A DNA stretch of 64,000 nucleotides from Streptomyces griseoviridis (lineage in GTDB: Bacteria; Actinomycetota; Actinomycetes; Streptomycetales; Streptomycetaceae), in NCBI RefSeq assembly GCF_005222485.1, contig NZ_CP029078.1, positions 4,677,501-4,741,500 of the forward strand. Direction: 5' to 3'. Under the pieces are notes generated by a model. That model did not search any database. It had not been told where the DNA came from and was given only the letters and a program-made list of their open reading frames with translations. Made by a program: the position numbers and the translations under genes. Position 1 is the stretch's first letter. Each line of letters starts with the position of its first letter. Below, in pieces: positions 1-7,723 of this stretch.

Positions 1-1
1 G

Positions 2-124
2 CGCGGGATCGCGGCGGCCGACGGACTTGTCGTCGTACCACCGGGGGGCGCCCGCGCCGGTCAGGAGCTGGAACTCCTCGACCTGCCCTGGGCGTCGGCC
101 GGGACGGGGGAGTGTTTCACGTGA
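2..124 (+). CDS. 3' end of a gene, probably MoeA-type molybdopterin molybdotransferase
   Basis: An open frame enters from the left edge and ends at TGA 122-124. Its codons have the G/C-rich third positions of a real Streptomyces gene. The visible 40 residues contain LVVVPPGGARAGQELELLDL, which resembles the small C-terminal beta-barrel (domain IV) of MoeA/Glp-type molybdopterin molybdotransferases. That family inserts molybdate into adenylated molybdopterin in the cytoplasm. The stop lies inside the parS site at 114-127, and the frame overlaps the start of the potassium-channel gene. Too little is visible to exclude another family. Confidence 0.5.
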   Translation, partial: RGIAAADGLVVVPPGGARAGQELELLDLPWASAGTGECFT

Positions 125-1218
125 AACTTCCGGGCCATGACGCGATCGCCCGGCAGGCGGACGAGCACCTGGTGACCCATCGGGTGAAGCTGCCGAGGAA
201 GGTGGTCGACCGGCCGATACGGCAGGTGGGCAAGCGGCTGATGATGGCGCTGCTGGTGCTGGTCGCCACGGCCTTCATCGTCTACTTCGACCGCGACGGC
301 TACACCGACAACTCGGACCGGTCGGTCGACCTGCTCGACTCCTTCTACTACGCCACCGTCACCCTCTCCACCACCGGATACGGCGACATCACCCCGGTCA
401 GCGACGGGGCGCGGCTCACCAACATCTTCGTCATCACGCCGCTGCGCGTGATCTTCCTGATCATCCTGGTCGGCACCACGCTGGAAGTCCTCACCGAACG
501 CACCCGGGAGGAATGGCGTCTCAACCGCTGGAGGTCCGTCTTGCGGGACCACACCGTCGTCATCGGCTTCGGCACGAAGGGGCGTTCGGCGATCCAGACC
601 GTCTGCGCGACCGGGCTGAAGAAAGAGCAGGTGGTCGTGGTCGACCCCAGCTCCAAGGTGATCGACGTCGCCACCGCCGAGGGGTACGCGGGGGTGGTCG
701 GGGACGCGACCCGCAGCGATGTGCTCAAGCGCGCCGAGCTCCAGCGGGCCCGGCAGATCATCATCGCGACCCAGCGCGACGACACGGCCGTCCTGGTGAC
801 GCTGACCGCCCGCCAGCTCAACCGGAACGCGAAGATCGTGGCCGCCGTCCGCGAGGAGGAGAACGCGCCGCTGCTGAAGCAGTCCGGCGCCGACGCCGTC
901 ATCACCAGCGCCAGCGCGGCGGGCCGGCTGCTCGGCCTGTCCGTGCTCAGCCCCGCCGCCGGCATGGTGATGGAGGACCTGATCCAGCAGGGCAGCGGCC
1001 TCGACATGGTCGAACGCCCGGTCATAAAGGCCGAGGTGGGCCGCAGGCCGAAGGAGACGGACGACCTGGTGGTGAGCGTGGTGCGCGGCCACCGGGTGCT
1101 CGGCTACGACGATCCCGACGTCGGCACCATCCAGTTGACGGACCGGCTGATCACCATCGTGCGCGCCTCGCCCGGCGCCCAGGTCGCCCCGGACATCCGG
1201 CCGCTCCCCCGGGACTGA
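112..1218 (+). CDS. Potassium channel with RCK (TrkA-N/TrkA-C) domain
   Basis: The protein has 368 residues in the two-TM-plus-RCK layout. A first membrane helix lies at about 44-59, a pore loop with selectivity filter TTGYGD at 87-92, and a second helix at about 104-126. A cytosolic Rossmann domain follows (IGFGTKG at 151-157, nucleotide-binding glycines), then a TrkA-C-like domain near the end. It should form a tetrameric, ligand-gated K+ channel in the cytoplasmic membrane. GTG 112 has a GGGGGA sequence just upstream; GTG 121 is an alternative start. Either way the start region contains a parS site. The selectivity filter and GxGxxG loop are seen directly; which ligand gates it is unknown. 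Confidence 0.85.
   Translation: MFHVKLPGHDAIARQADEHLVTHRVKLPRKVVDRPIRQVGKRLMMALLVLVATAFIVYFDRDGYTDNSDRSVDLLDSFYYATVTLSTTGYGDITPVSDGARLTNIFVITPLRVIFLIILVGTTLEVLTERTREEWRLNRWRSVLRDHTVVIGFGTKGRSAIQTVCATGLKKEQVVVVDPSSKVIDVATAEGYAGVVGDATRSDVLKRAELQRARQIIIATQRDDTAVLVTLTARQLNRNAKIVAAVREEENAPLLKQSGADAVITSASAAGRLLGLSVLSPAAGMVMEDLIQQGSGLDMVERPVIKAEVGRRPKETDDLVVSVVRGHRVLGYDDPDVGTIQLTDRLITIVRASPGAQVAPDIRPLPRD
114..127. promoter_or_regulatory. parS: parS site (ParB binding), copy 1
   Basis: GTTTCACGTGAAAC is a perfect 14-bp palindrome, identical to the core of the Streptomyces parS consensus bound by ParB. It spans the stop codon of the upstream gene and the first codons of the K+ channel gene. In Streptomyces these sites cluster around oriC and load the ParB segregation complex. 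A second identical copy lies at 30276-30289. Confidence 0.9.
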
Positions 1219-1298
1219 CGCGGCCGGACGGTGCCCCGCGGCCGGCCGGGCCGCCCGGCTCGGGCGTCCGGCGGGGCCCGAGGGGTAGCGTCCCCTCC

Positions 1299-2282
1299 AT
1301 GTATGCGATCACGATTCCCGATCCTGGTGGGCCCGAGGCGTTGGTCCGGGACGAGGTCCAGGACCCGGTGCCCGGCGAGGGCGAGGTACTGGTCGAGGTG
1401 GCGGCGAGCGCCGTCAACCGCGCCGACATCCTCCAGCGGCAGGGCTTCTACGACCCGCCCCCCGGCTCGTCCCCCTACCCCGGCCTCGAATGCTCGGGCC
1501 GGATCAGCGAACTCGGCCCCGGTGTCTCCGGCTGGGCCGTCGGCGACGAGGTGTGCGCGCTGCTCGCGGGCGGCGGGTACGCCGAGAAGGTCGCCGTGCC
1601 GGTCGGCCAGCTGCTGCCGGTGCCCCGGGGCGTCGACCTGGTCACCGCGGCGGCGCTGCCCGAGGTGACCGCGACGGTCTGGTCCAACGTCTTCCAGATC
1701 TGCCATCTGCGTCCGGCCGAGACCCTGCTGGTGCACGGCGGTTCGTCGGGCATCGGGACGATGGCGATCCAGCTCGGCAAGGCGATCGGGGCGCGGGTGG
1801 TGGTCACCGCCGGGTCGGCGGAGAAGCTGGCGGCCTGCCGGGAGCTGGGCGCGGACGTCCTGGTCAACTACCGCGAGCAGGACTTCGTCGAGGCCGTGCG
1901 GGAGTTCGGCGGCGCGGACGTGATCCTGGACGTCATCGGCGCCAAGTACCTGGACCGCAACGTCGACGCCCTCGCCGTGAACGGGCGGCTGGTCATCATC
2001 GGCATGCAGGGCGGGGTGAAGGGCGAGCTGAACATCGCCAAGCTGATGGCGAAGCGGGCCGCCGTCGCCTCCACGTCGCTGCGGGCCCGCCCGCTGGAGG
2101 AGAAGGCGGCGGTGGTCGCGTCGGTGCGCGAGCACGTCTGGCCGCTGATCGAGTCCGGCACGGTGAAGCCGATCGTCGACCGGGTCCTGACCCTGCCCGA
2201 GGCGGCCGAGGCGCACCGGCTGATGGAGTCGAGCACGCACATCGGCAAGATCCTGCTCCGGGTCGAGCCGACGGGTCGGTAG
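1299..2282 (+). CDS. NAD(P)H-quinone oxidoreductase, zinc-independent MDR family
   Basis: The protein has 327 residues, the usual length for quinone oxidoreductases of the medium-chain dehydrogenase superfamily. The N-terminal GroES-like half contains the family pattern SAVNRADILQRQGFY. The Rossmann half has the cofactor loop HGGSSGIGTMAIQLGKA at about 146-162. The structural and catalytic zinc ligands of alcohol dehydrogenases are absent, as expected for this family. It probably reduces quinones or other electrophiles with NAD(P)H in the cytoplasm. The frame is open further upstream, but ATG 1299 is the first start that gives a normal N terminus (MYAITIPDPGGP). It follows the channel gene on the same strand after 80 bp. 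Confidence 0.85.
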   Translation: MYAITIPDPGGPEALVRDEVQDPVPGEGEVLVEVAASAVNRADILQRQGFYDPPPGSSPYPGLECSGRISELGPGVSGWAVGDEVCALLAGGGYAEKVAVPVGQLLPVPRGVDLVTAAALPEVTATVWSNVFQICHLRPAETLLVHGGSSGIGTMAIQLGKAIGARVVVTAGSAEKLAACRELGADVLVNYREQDFVEAVREFGGADVILDVIGAKYLDRNVDALAVNGRLVIIGMQGGVKGELNIAKLMAKRAAVASTSLRARPLEEKAAVVASVREHVWPLIESGTVKPIVDRVLTLPEAAEAHRLMESSTHIGKILLRVEPTGR

Positions 2283-2299
2283 CGGCTGCGGGCCGGGAC

Positions 2300-2352
2300 G
2301 CACCCGGGCGGCACCCGGGCGGCACCCGGACCGCACCCGGACCGCACCCGGT
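2300..2352. repeat. Five tandem 11-bp repeats (GCACCCGGxxx)
   Basis: Between the convergent oxidoreductase and the gene ending at 2367 the unit GCACCCGG plus three bases is repeated. Copies at 2300-2310 and 2311-2321 end in GCG, copies at 2322-2332 and 2333-2343 end in ACC, and a truncated fifth starts at 2344. The period is an exact 11 bp, about one helical turn. It could be a simple slippage repeat or help end transcription. Confidence 0.8.
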
Positions 2353-2366
2353 TCGGACGGCAGGCC

Positions 2367-3275
2367 CTAGCTCCGTCGAAGCCGCAGTCCGAGGAAGGCC
2401 AGGCCCAGGCCGAGGCCGATCAGTATGAGGCCGCTGCCCAGCGGCAGGATGCTCAGGACGGGCTCGCCCGTCTCGTTCCGGCCGGCGGTGCGGCCGACGG
2501 CCCCGGGCGGCACGGACGCCTCGGCCGAGGCCGTCGCGTCCGGGTCCTCGGGCGGGTCGGCGGCCTGGTCGGACGCGGTGGCGTTCGGGGCGGTGTCGCT
2601 CTCGGCCGGGACCGCCGCGTCGTCGTCCTGGTCGTCGGGCCGGTCCCGCGGCTCCGGTCTCCCCGGCCGCTCACGCCCCTCCCCGGCCCTGCTGCCGGCC
2701 CGGGAGGGCTCGGCGGCCGGGGTGACGGTCGCGTCGGCCGCCCCGGCGTGACCGGTGGGCGTGGAGTGACCCGAGGCGGGCGAGTGGCCGCCTGCCGCGG
2801 AGGGCCCGGGGCGTTCGGGGGGCGGAGCGGGCTCCGGCCGCTCGACGTGATCCGAGTGACCTGTGTGATCCGACTGGCCCGAGTGGCTGGAATGGTCGGA
2901 GTGACCAGAGTGGCCCGGCGGGTCCCGCGGGTCCCGCGGGTCCCGCGGGTCCTGCGGATCGGCGGGACCCTTCGTGTCCGTACCGTCGCTCCGCGCGGTC
3001 GGCGGGGTGGGCGCACCCTCCGGGGCCGGGCCGGCACCCGCCGCGGCTGCCGTCAGCGCCGCCCCGACCGTCGTCACCGCCCCGACCGTCGTCACCGCCG
3101 TCACCGTCGTCACCGCCGTCAGGCCGTGGCGCGCCGTCGCCGTGGCCGCCGTCGGCGCCCGTTGCGGGACCCCGGTGGCCGCCCGTGCCGCCGCGCTCCC
3201 GTCCGGCAGGCCGATCGCGGTCGAGCCGACCGCCACCAGCACTCCCGCCGTCCGCATCGCGCGCAGCCAAGGCAT
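2367..3275 (-). CDS. Secreted or wall-associated repeat-rich hypothetical protein
   Basis: The protein has 302 residues and no recognised enzymatic domain. It starts with a signal-like segment (MPWLRAMRTAGVLVAVGSTA) followed by Ala-rich cleavage-like sites. The middle is low complexity: DPRDPRDPRDP, then HSGHSDHSSHSGQSDH and similar Gly-His-Ser-Asp runs, then Pro/Glu/Arg-rich and acidic stretches. The end has one hydrophobic helix (LSILPLGSGLILIGLGLGLAFLGL) and a basic LRLRRS tail, the layout of a surface protein held by a C-terminal anchor, although no LPXTG motif is seen. ATG 3275 was chosen because a hydrophobic leader follows it; the frame is open upstream. It is divergent from bpa. The function is unknown; the His-rich repeats could bind metal. 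Confidence 0.65.
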   Translation of the reverse strand: MPWLRAMRTAGVLVAVGSTAIGLPDGSAAARAATGVPQRAPTAATATARHGLTAVTTVTAVTTVGAVTTVGAALTAAAAGAGPAPEGAPTPPTARSDGTDTKGPADPQDPRDPRDPRDPPGHSGHSDHSSHSGQSDHTGHSDHVERPEPAPPPERPGPSAAGGHSPASGHSTPTGHAGAADATVTPAAEPSRAGSRAGEGRERPGRPEPRDRPDDQDDDAAVPAESDTAPNATASDQAADPPEDPDATASAEASVPPGAVGRTAGRNETGEPVLSILPLGSGLILIGLGLGLAFLGLRLRRS

Positions 3276-3386
3276 CACCCCACCAGGCTCGCCGCCCGCC
3301 CGGATTTCGGCACGTCGGGATCGGCCAGAGGGTCGAACCGGGGGCCGCCACGATGATGAAATACCTGGGTGCGAGACAATGAGGGT

Positions 3387-3923
3387 ATGGAGATGCCGAG
3401 CAACGACAGGTCGCCGGAGAACCCCCAGATTCTGGTCGTGGGCCAGGACGGCATGGCCGTCGGGGGCGGTGACGCGGACTCTCGCGAGACTCCGGTGACG
3501 GAGATGGTCGAGCAGCCGGCCAAGGTGATGCGGATCGGCAGCATGATCAAGCAGCTCCTGGAGGAGGTGCGTGCGGCTCCGCTGGACGAGGCGAGCCGGG
3601 TCCGGCTGAAGGAGATCCACGCCAGCTCGGTCAAGGAGCTGGAGGACGGCCTCGCGCCTGAGCTGGTGGAGGAGCTAGAGCGGCTCTCGCTGCCGTTCAC
3701 GGACGAGGGGACCCCCAGCGACGCGGAGCTGCGGATCGCGCAGGCGCAGCTGGTGGGGTGGCTCGAAGGACTCTTCCACGGGATCCAGACGACGCTGTTC
3801 GCGCAGCAGATGGCCGCGCGGGCGCAGCTGGAGCAGATGCGGCGCGCGCTGCCGCCCGGCGTCGGCCACGAGATGGGCGACGAGGGTCCGGCGGCGGGCC
3901 GCGTGGGCGGACCGTACCTGTAG
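3387..3923 (+). CDS. bpa: Bacterial proteasome activator Bpa (PafE)
   Basis: The protein has 178 residues and very strong similarity, as I remember it, to mycobacterial Rv3780 (Bpa/PafE). The shared core is helical: VEQPAKVMRIGSMIKQLLEE, LKEIHASSVKELEDGLAPEL and AELRIAQAQLVGWLEGLFHG. Bpa forms a dodecameric ring that opens the 20S proteasome gate without ATP and helps degrade unfolded or specific substrates. Docking needs the C-terminal GQYL motif; this protein ends in GPYL, so the terminal Tyr-Leu is kept. The N-terminal 35 residues are low complexity. ATG 3387 is preferred with GAGG just upstream; GTG 3369 and ATG 3393 are alternatives. Confidence 0.88.
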   Translation: MEMPSNDRSPENPQILVVGQDGMAVGGGDADSRETPVTEMVEQPAKVMRIGSMIKQLLEEVRAAPLDEASRVRLKEIHASSVKELEDGLAPELVEELERLSLPFTDEGTPSDAELRIAQAQLVGWLEGLFHGIQTTLFAQQMAARAQLEQMRRALPPGVGHEMGDEGPAAGRVGGPYL

Positions 3924-3947
3924 GCCCTCGTGCGGGCGGTCACCCGG

Positions 3948-4048
3948 GCCGTGAGCGGCCTCGGGGACGGAGAACGGGCGGGGCCCGGCAGCTACCCACG
4001 GCTGCCGGGCCCCGCCCGTTCCTGCCTGTTCCCGAGGCCGCTCACGGC
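3948..4048. terminator. Large nested hairpin between convergent bpa and kinase genes
   Basis: Two inverted repeats are nested. The outer arms are 3948-3965 and 4031-4048, 18 bp and perfectly complementary. The inner arms are 3972-3992 and 4001-4021, 21 bp and perfect, with an 8-nt loop. The structure lies between the bpa stop (3923) and the kinase stop (4127), so it can end transcription in both directions. It is unusually long for a simple terminator. Confidence 0.8.
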
Positions 4049-4126
4049 TCTTTCCCGACCCGGTGCGGACTGTCCGGGTCCCTTCGGGCTCGGGTCCCTT
4101 CGGGCCCGGGTTCGTTCGGTCCCCGG

Positions 4127-5770
4127 TCAGGAGGCCGGGTCGCCCGTCGACACGTCGAGCTGGATGTCGGGCATGTTCTTCGGGTCGACGTCCGTGCCCG
4201 CGGCCGGGAACTGGTTGATGACCGCGCCCTCGCCGTAGGTGTTCTCGTCGTAGTCCTTCACGTCCAGGTGCCATCCCGCGGCCTGGAGGCACTCACGGAC
4301 CGACGTGATGTATTTGTAGCGGAAGTTCGGGACCTGGATCTTGCCGACCTCGTCGTAGGAGTCCCGCGGCTCCGTGCACTCGGTCTTGTCGATCGTCTTC
4401 GAGGTGTCGGGGCCGCGGTGGCCCACCTCGGCGGTCGGTGACGTGCTGGTGCCGGCGCTCGCCCCGCCGCTGCCCGACTCCTCGCCGCTGCCGCTGCCCT
4501 CGAACGACAGGGCCGCGACCAGACCGCCGACCGCGATCAGCGCGACCGCTATCGCGCCGATGACCACCGGCCGGTTGCTCCTGCCGCCCGCGCCGGTCGC
4601 CGCCGTGGTGGTCGGGTGCTGCGGGGCGAGCTGGTAGGGCGGCGGGGTCTGCGGCGGGCCGTACGGCGACGGCGACGGCGTCTGATAGCCGCCCTGCTGG
4701 GGGTAGCCGTAGCCGGGGGACGGGGTGGGGCCACCGTACGAGTGCTGCGCGGACTGCGGGTGCTGGTACGGCGTCTGGACCGGTCCCGGCGGTGTCTGGG
4801 CCGCCTGGTCGACCGGCGGGAACACCGCCGAGCCGACGCCCGCGCCGCTCGTGGCCGGGGTGCCGGGCACGATGCTGGGCGCGGCGGCCTGGAAGGAGGC
4901 GGCCACCCGCAGGCACTCGTCGCGCATGGCGACCGCGCTCGGGAAGCGTTCGTTCGGGTTCTTCTTCAGCGCGCGGGCGACCAGCGCGTCCACCGCGGGC
5001 GGCAGCGACCGGTTGACCGAGGAGGGCGCCACCGCCTCCTCCTGCACATGCGCGTACGCGATGGCCAGCGGCGAGTCGGCGTCGAACGGCAGCCGCCCGG
5101 TGACCAGTTGGAACAGCATGATGCCGACCGAGTACAGGTCGGAGCGCGCGTCGACGCCGCGGCCGAGCGCCTGCTCGGGGGAGAGGTACTGCGGGGTGCC
5201 CACGACCATGCCGGTCTGGGTCATCGAGGTGACCCCCGACTGCATGGCGCGCGCGATGCCGAAGTCCATCACCTTGACGACACCGCGCCTGGTCACCATG
5301 ACGTTGCCCGGCTTGATGTCCCGGTGGACCAGGCCCATCTCGTGGCTGATGTCCAGCGCGGCCAGCACGTCGGCGGTCACCTGGAACGCCCGGTCGGCGG
5401 GCATGGCGCCCGACCGCCTGATGTCGTCGGCGAGCACCGAGCCCAGCGGGCTGCCCTCGACGTACTCCATGACGATGTACGGGGTCGTCGTCCCGTCGAC
5501 GACGTCCTCGCCGGTGTCGAAGACCGAGACGATGTTCGTGTGCGTGAGTTTGGCCACCGCCTGCGCCTCGCGGCGGAACCGCTCACGGAAGGCCGGTTCG
5601 CGGCCCAGCTCGGTGTGGAGCGTCTTGACCGCGACCTGCCGGTCGAGCACGGTGTCGTACGCGAGGTGTACCGAGGCCATACCGCCCTCGCCGAGCAGGT
5701 CGCGCAGCTGATACCGGCCACCGGCGAGCGCCTTCCCACTGAACCGGCCGTGCGCGCCGTCCTGACTCAT
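4127..5770 (-). CDS. Membrane Ser/Thr protein kinase with a PASTA-like extracellular domain
   Basis: The protein has 547 residues. The N-terminal kinase domain has a glycine loop GEGGMASV at 27-34, ATP-binding Lys49 (VAVK), a catalytic loop HRDIKPGN at 149-156, DFG at 169-171 and an activation segment TSMTQTGMVVGTPQYLSPEQ. A Pro/Gln/Tyr-rich linker follows, then one membrane helix at about 401-423. The extracellular end at about 476-541 resembles a single PASTA domain (VPNFRYKYITSVRECLQAAG). PASTA kinases sense cell-wall fragments and control growth and division. ATG 5770 is the start; it is divergent from a second kinase across 362 bp. The kinase assignment is certain, the PASTA call is probable. 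Confidence 0.9.
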   Translation of the reverse strand: MSQDGAHGRFSGKALAGGRYQLRDLLGEGGMASVHLAYDTVLDRQVAVKTLHTELGREPAFRERFRREAQAVAKLTHTNIVSVFDTGEDVVDGTTTPYIVMEYVEGSPLGSVLADDIRRSGAMPADRAFQVTADVLAALDISHEMGLVHRDIKPGNVMVTRRGVVKVMDFGIARAMQSGVTSMTQTGMVVGTPQYLSPEQALGRGVDARSDLYSVGIMLFQLVTGRLPFDADSPLAIAYAHVQEEAVAPSSVNRSLPPAVDALVARALKKNPNERFPSAVAMRDECLRVAASFQAAAPSIVPGTPATSGAGVGSAVFPPVDQAAQTPPGPVQTPYQHPQSAQHSYGGPTPSPGYGYPQQGGYQTPSPSPYGPPQTPPPYQLAPQHPTTTAATGAGGRSNRPVVIGAIAVALIAVGGLVAALSFEGSGSGEESGSGGASAGTSTSPTAEVGHRGPDTSKTIDKTECTEPRDSYDEVGKIQVPNFRYKYITSVRECLQAAGWHLDVKDYDENTYGEGAVINQFPAAGTDVDPKNMPDIQLDVSTGDPAS

Positions 5771-6132
5771 GTTCCGCGTCCCCCATAAGCCCTCGGGTCT
5801 GAGGCCCTCGGGCACCGCTGTCGTCGACCGGCCGACCGCCGTGATCGACCCGGCCGTTCCCGGCCAAGTCTGCCCCAGGGCACGGACACGTCAAGCGCGG
5901 TGCCCGTTCCGTGACCGTACGCGCGGGAAGCGTCGCGGGAGCGTTACAGACGCCCTACGGGCACCGCGCGGAACTTGCGTCGGGAGCGGGGATAACGATT
6001 TGATGGCCGGTCCGTCCTGTGCGGTTCGCGGCTCCCGTCCCGGACCGGCGGCGTGCGCCGAGGCTGTAGCGTGGCCGACGGAGACCGTGACAACACCGCG
6101 CGTACCGCGGGCAGAAACGACGGCGAGGACTG
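5771..6132. other. Divergent promoter region between two kinases
   Basis: This 362-bp stretch separates two divergently transcribed kinase genes. No frame in it has convincing coding character or a family match. It must hold the promoters of both genes, but I could not assign -35/-10 pairs with confidence. Confidence 0.5.
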
Positions 6133-7716
6133 ATGGCACAGCAGCAGCGCGCTCAGGGCCCGTCCGACCCCGAGGCGACTGGCGGCGGTATGTCAGATGC
6201 GCCGGAGATGTGGGGTAACGGCGGGCTGGTCGGGGACGGCCGGTACCGGCTGACCCGCAGACTCGGCCGGGGCGGCATGGCCGAGGTGTTCGCGGCCGAG
6301 GACGTGCGCCTCGGGCGGACGGTGGCGGTCAAGCTGCTGCGCGCCGATCTCGCCGAAGACCCCACGTCCAAGGCCCGGTTCACCCGCGAGGCCCAGTCGG
6401 TGGCCGGCCTCAACCACCACTCGATCGTCGCCGTGTACGACTCGGGCGAGGACTTCGTGGGCGGCCAGAGCGTGCCGTACATCGTCATGGAGATCGTCGA
6501 GGGGCGCACCATTCGCGACCTGCTCCTCAACGCCGAGGCGCCGGGTCCCGAGCAGGCGCTGATCATCGTCTCCGGGGTCCTGGAGGCGCTGGCCTACTCG
6601 CACCAGCACGGCATCGTGCACCGCGACATCAAACCGGCGAACGTGATCATCACGCACAACGGCGCCGTCAAGGTCATGGACTTCGGCATCGCCCGCGCGC
6701 TGCACGGCGCGTCCACCACGATGACGCAGACCGGCATGGTCATGGGCACGCCCCAGTACCTCTCCCCCGAGCAGGCGCTCGGCAAGGCCGTCGACCACCG
6801 CTCCGACCTGTACGCGACCGGCTGCCTGCTCTACGAACTCCTCGCGCTGCGGCCCCCGTTCACCGGTGAGACCCCGCTGTCGGTGGTCTACCAGCACGTC
6901 CAGGACATCCCGACGCCGCCGTCCGAGGTCTCCGACGCCTCGCCGCCCGAGCTGGACGGGCTCGTCATGCGCTCGCTGGCCAAGGAGCCCGACGACCGCT
7001 TCCAGACCGCCGAGGAGATGCGCGGGCTGGTCCAGTACGGCCTGCAGATGCTCTACGACCAGGGCGGCCACACCGGCACCTGGAACACCGGCCCCGTCGG
7101 CCTGCACGACGGCAGGCACACCCCGGCGGCCGGGTTCGCCGGCACCCAGATGATGTCCCACCCCGGCGACCACGCGGGCACCACGCAGATCCCGCAGCCG
7201 ATCCTGCCGTCCGGCTACGGCGGCGGGGACGACGGCGGTTTCGAGGGGCACGGCAACCAGGGCAGCGGCCGCGGCAAGCTGTGGATCCTCGCGGTCCTCG
7301 CGGTGATCGCCGTCGCGGCGGGCGTCGCGCTGGCCCTGAACAACGCGGGCTCGGGCACCGGCGGCCCCGACACCACCAAGTCGCCGTCCGCCTCGGCGAC
7401 GAAGGACGACGACACCGCCTCCGAGACGCCCAGCGACGAGGCGACCGACGACTCCACCGAGAAGGGCACGGACACCGGCAGCGGCAGCAGCTCGGGCACC
7501 GGCTACTCGCCGTCGTACCGGCCGTCGTGGACGCCGTCGGAGACCGCGAGCGAGGAGCCGACGAACGAGCCGAGCGAGGACCCGACCTCGCAGCAGCCGT
7601 CGACCAACCCCACCCCGACGCAGTCCCAGACCGTCCCGAGCGACCCGCCGGACGGCGGTGACGACGCCGGCGGCACCGAGGGCAACGTCACCACCGGTGT
7701 CGGCGGCCTCGGCTGA
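6133..7716 (+). CDS. Membrane Ser/Thr protein kinase
   Basis: The protein has 527 residues. The kinase domain has GRGGMAEV at 45-52, Lys67 (VAVK), HRDIKPAN at 163-170, DFG at 183-185 and an activation loop TTMTQTGMVMGTPQYLSPEQ nearly identical to that of the neighbouring kinase. One membrane helix lies at about 383-402. The external tail is about 120 residues rich in Ser, Thr, Glu and Pro with no recognisable PASTA repeat. A good GAGGA ribosome site precedes ATG 6133. The matching activation loops suggest that the divergent kinases are old duplicates with different outer domains, possibly able to phosphorylate each other or share targets. Confidence 0.92.
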   Translation: MAQQQRAQGPSDPEATGGGMSDAPEMWGNGGLVGDGRYRLTRRLGRGGMAEVFAAEDVRLGRTVAVKLLRADLAEDPTSKARFTREAQSVAGLNHHSIVAVYDSGEDFVGGQSVPYIVMEIVEGRTIRDLLLNAEAPGPEQALIIVSGVLEALAYSHQHGIVHRDIKPANVIITHNGAVKVMDFGIARALHGASTTMTQTGMVMGTPQYLSPEQALGKAVDHRSDLYATGCLLYELLALRPPFTGETPLSVVYQHVQDIPTPPSEVSDASPPELDGLVMRSLAKEPDDRFQTAEEMRGLVQYGLQMLYDQGGHTGTWNTGPVGLHDGRHTPAAGFAGTQMMSHPGDHAGTTQIPQPILPSGYGGGDDGGFEGHGNQGSGRGKLWILAVLAVIAVAAGVALALNNAGSGTGGPDTTKSPSASATKDDDTASETPSDEATDDSTEKGTDTGSGSSSGTGYSPSYRPSWTPSETASEEPTNEPSEDPTSQQPSTNPTPTQSQTVPSDPPDGGDDAGGTEGNVTTGVGGLG

Positions 7717-7723
7717 CCCGCCG

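Noticed and set aside
513..1298. Upstream extension of the quinone oxidoreductase frame
   Set aside because: It overlaps the K+ channel gene in another frame, is Arg/Pro-rich, and the family N terminus begins at 1299.
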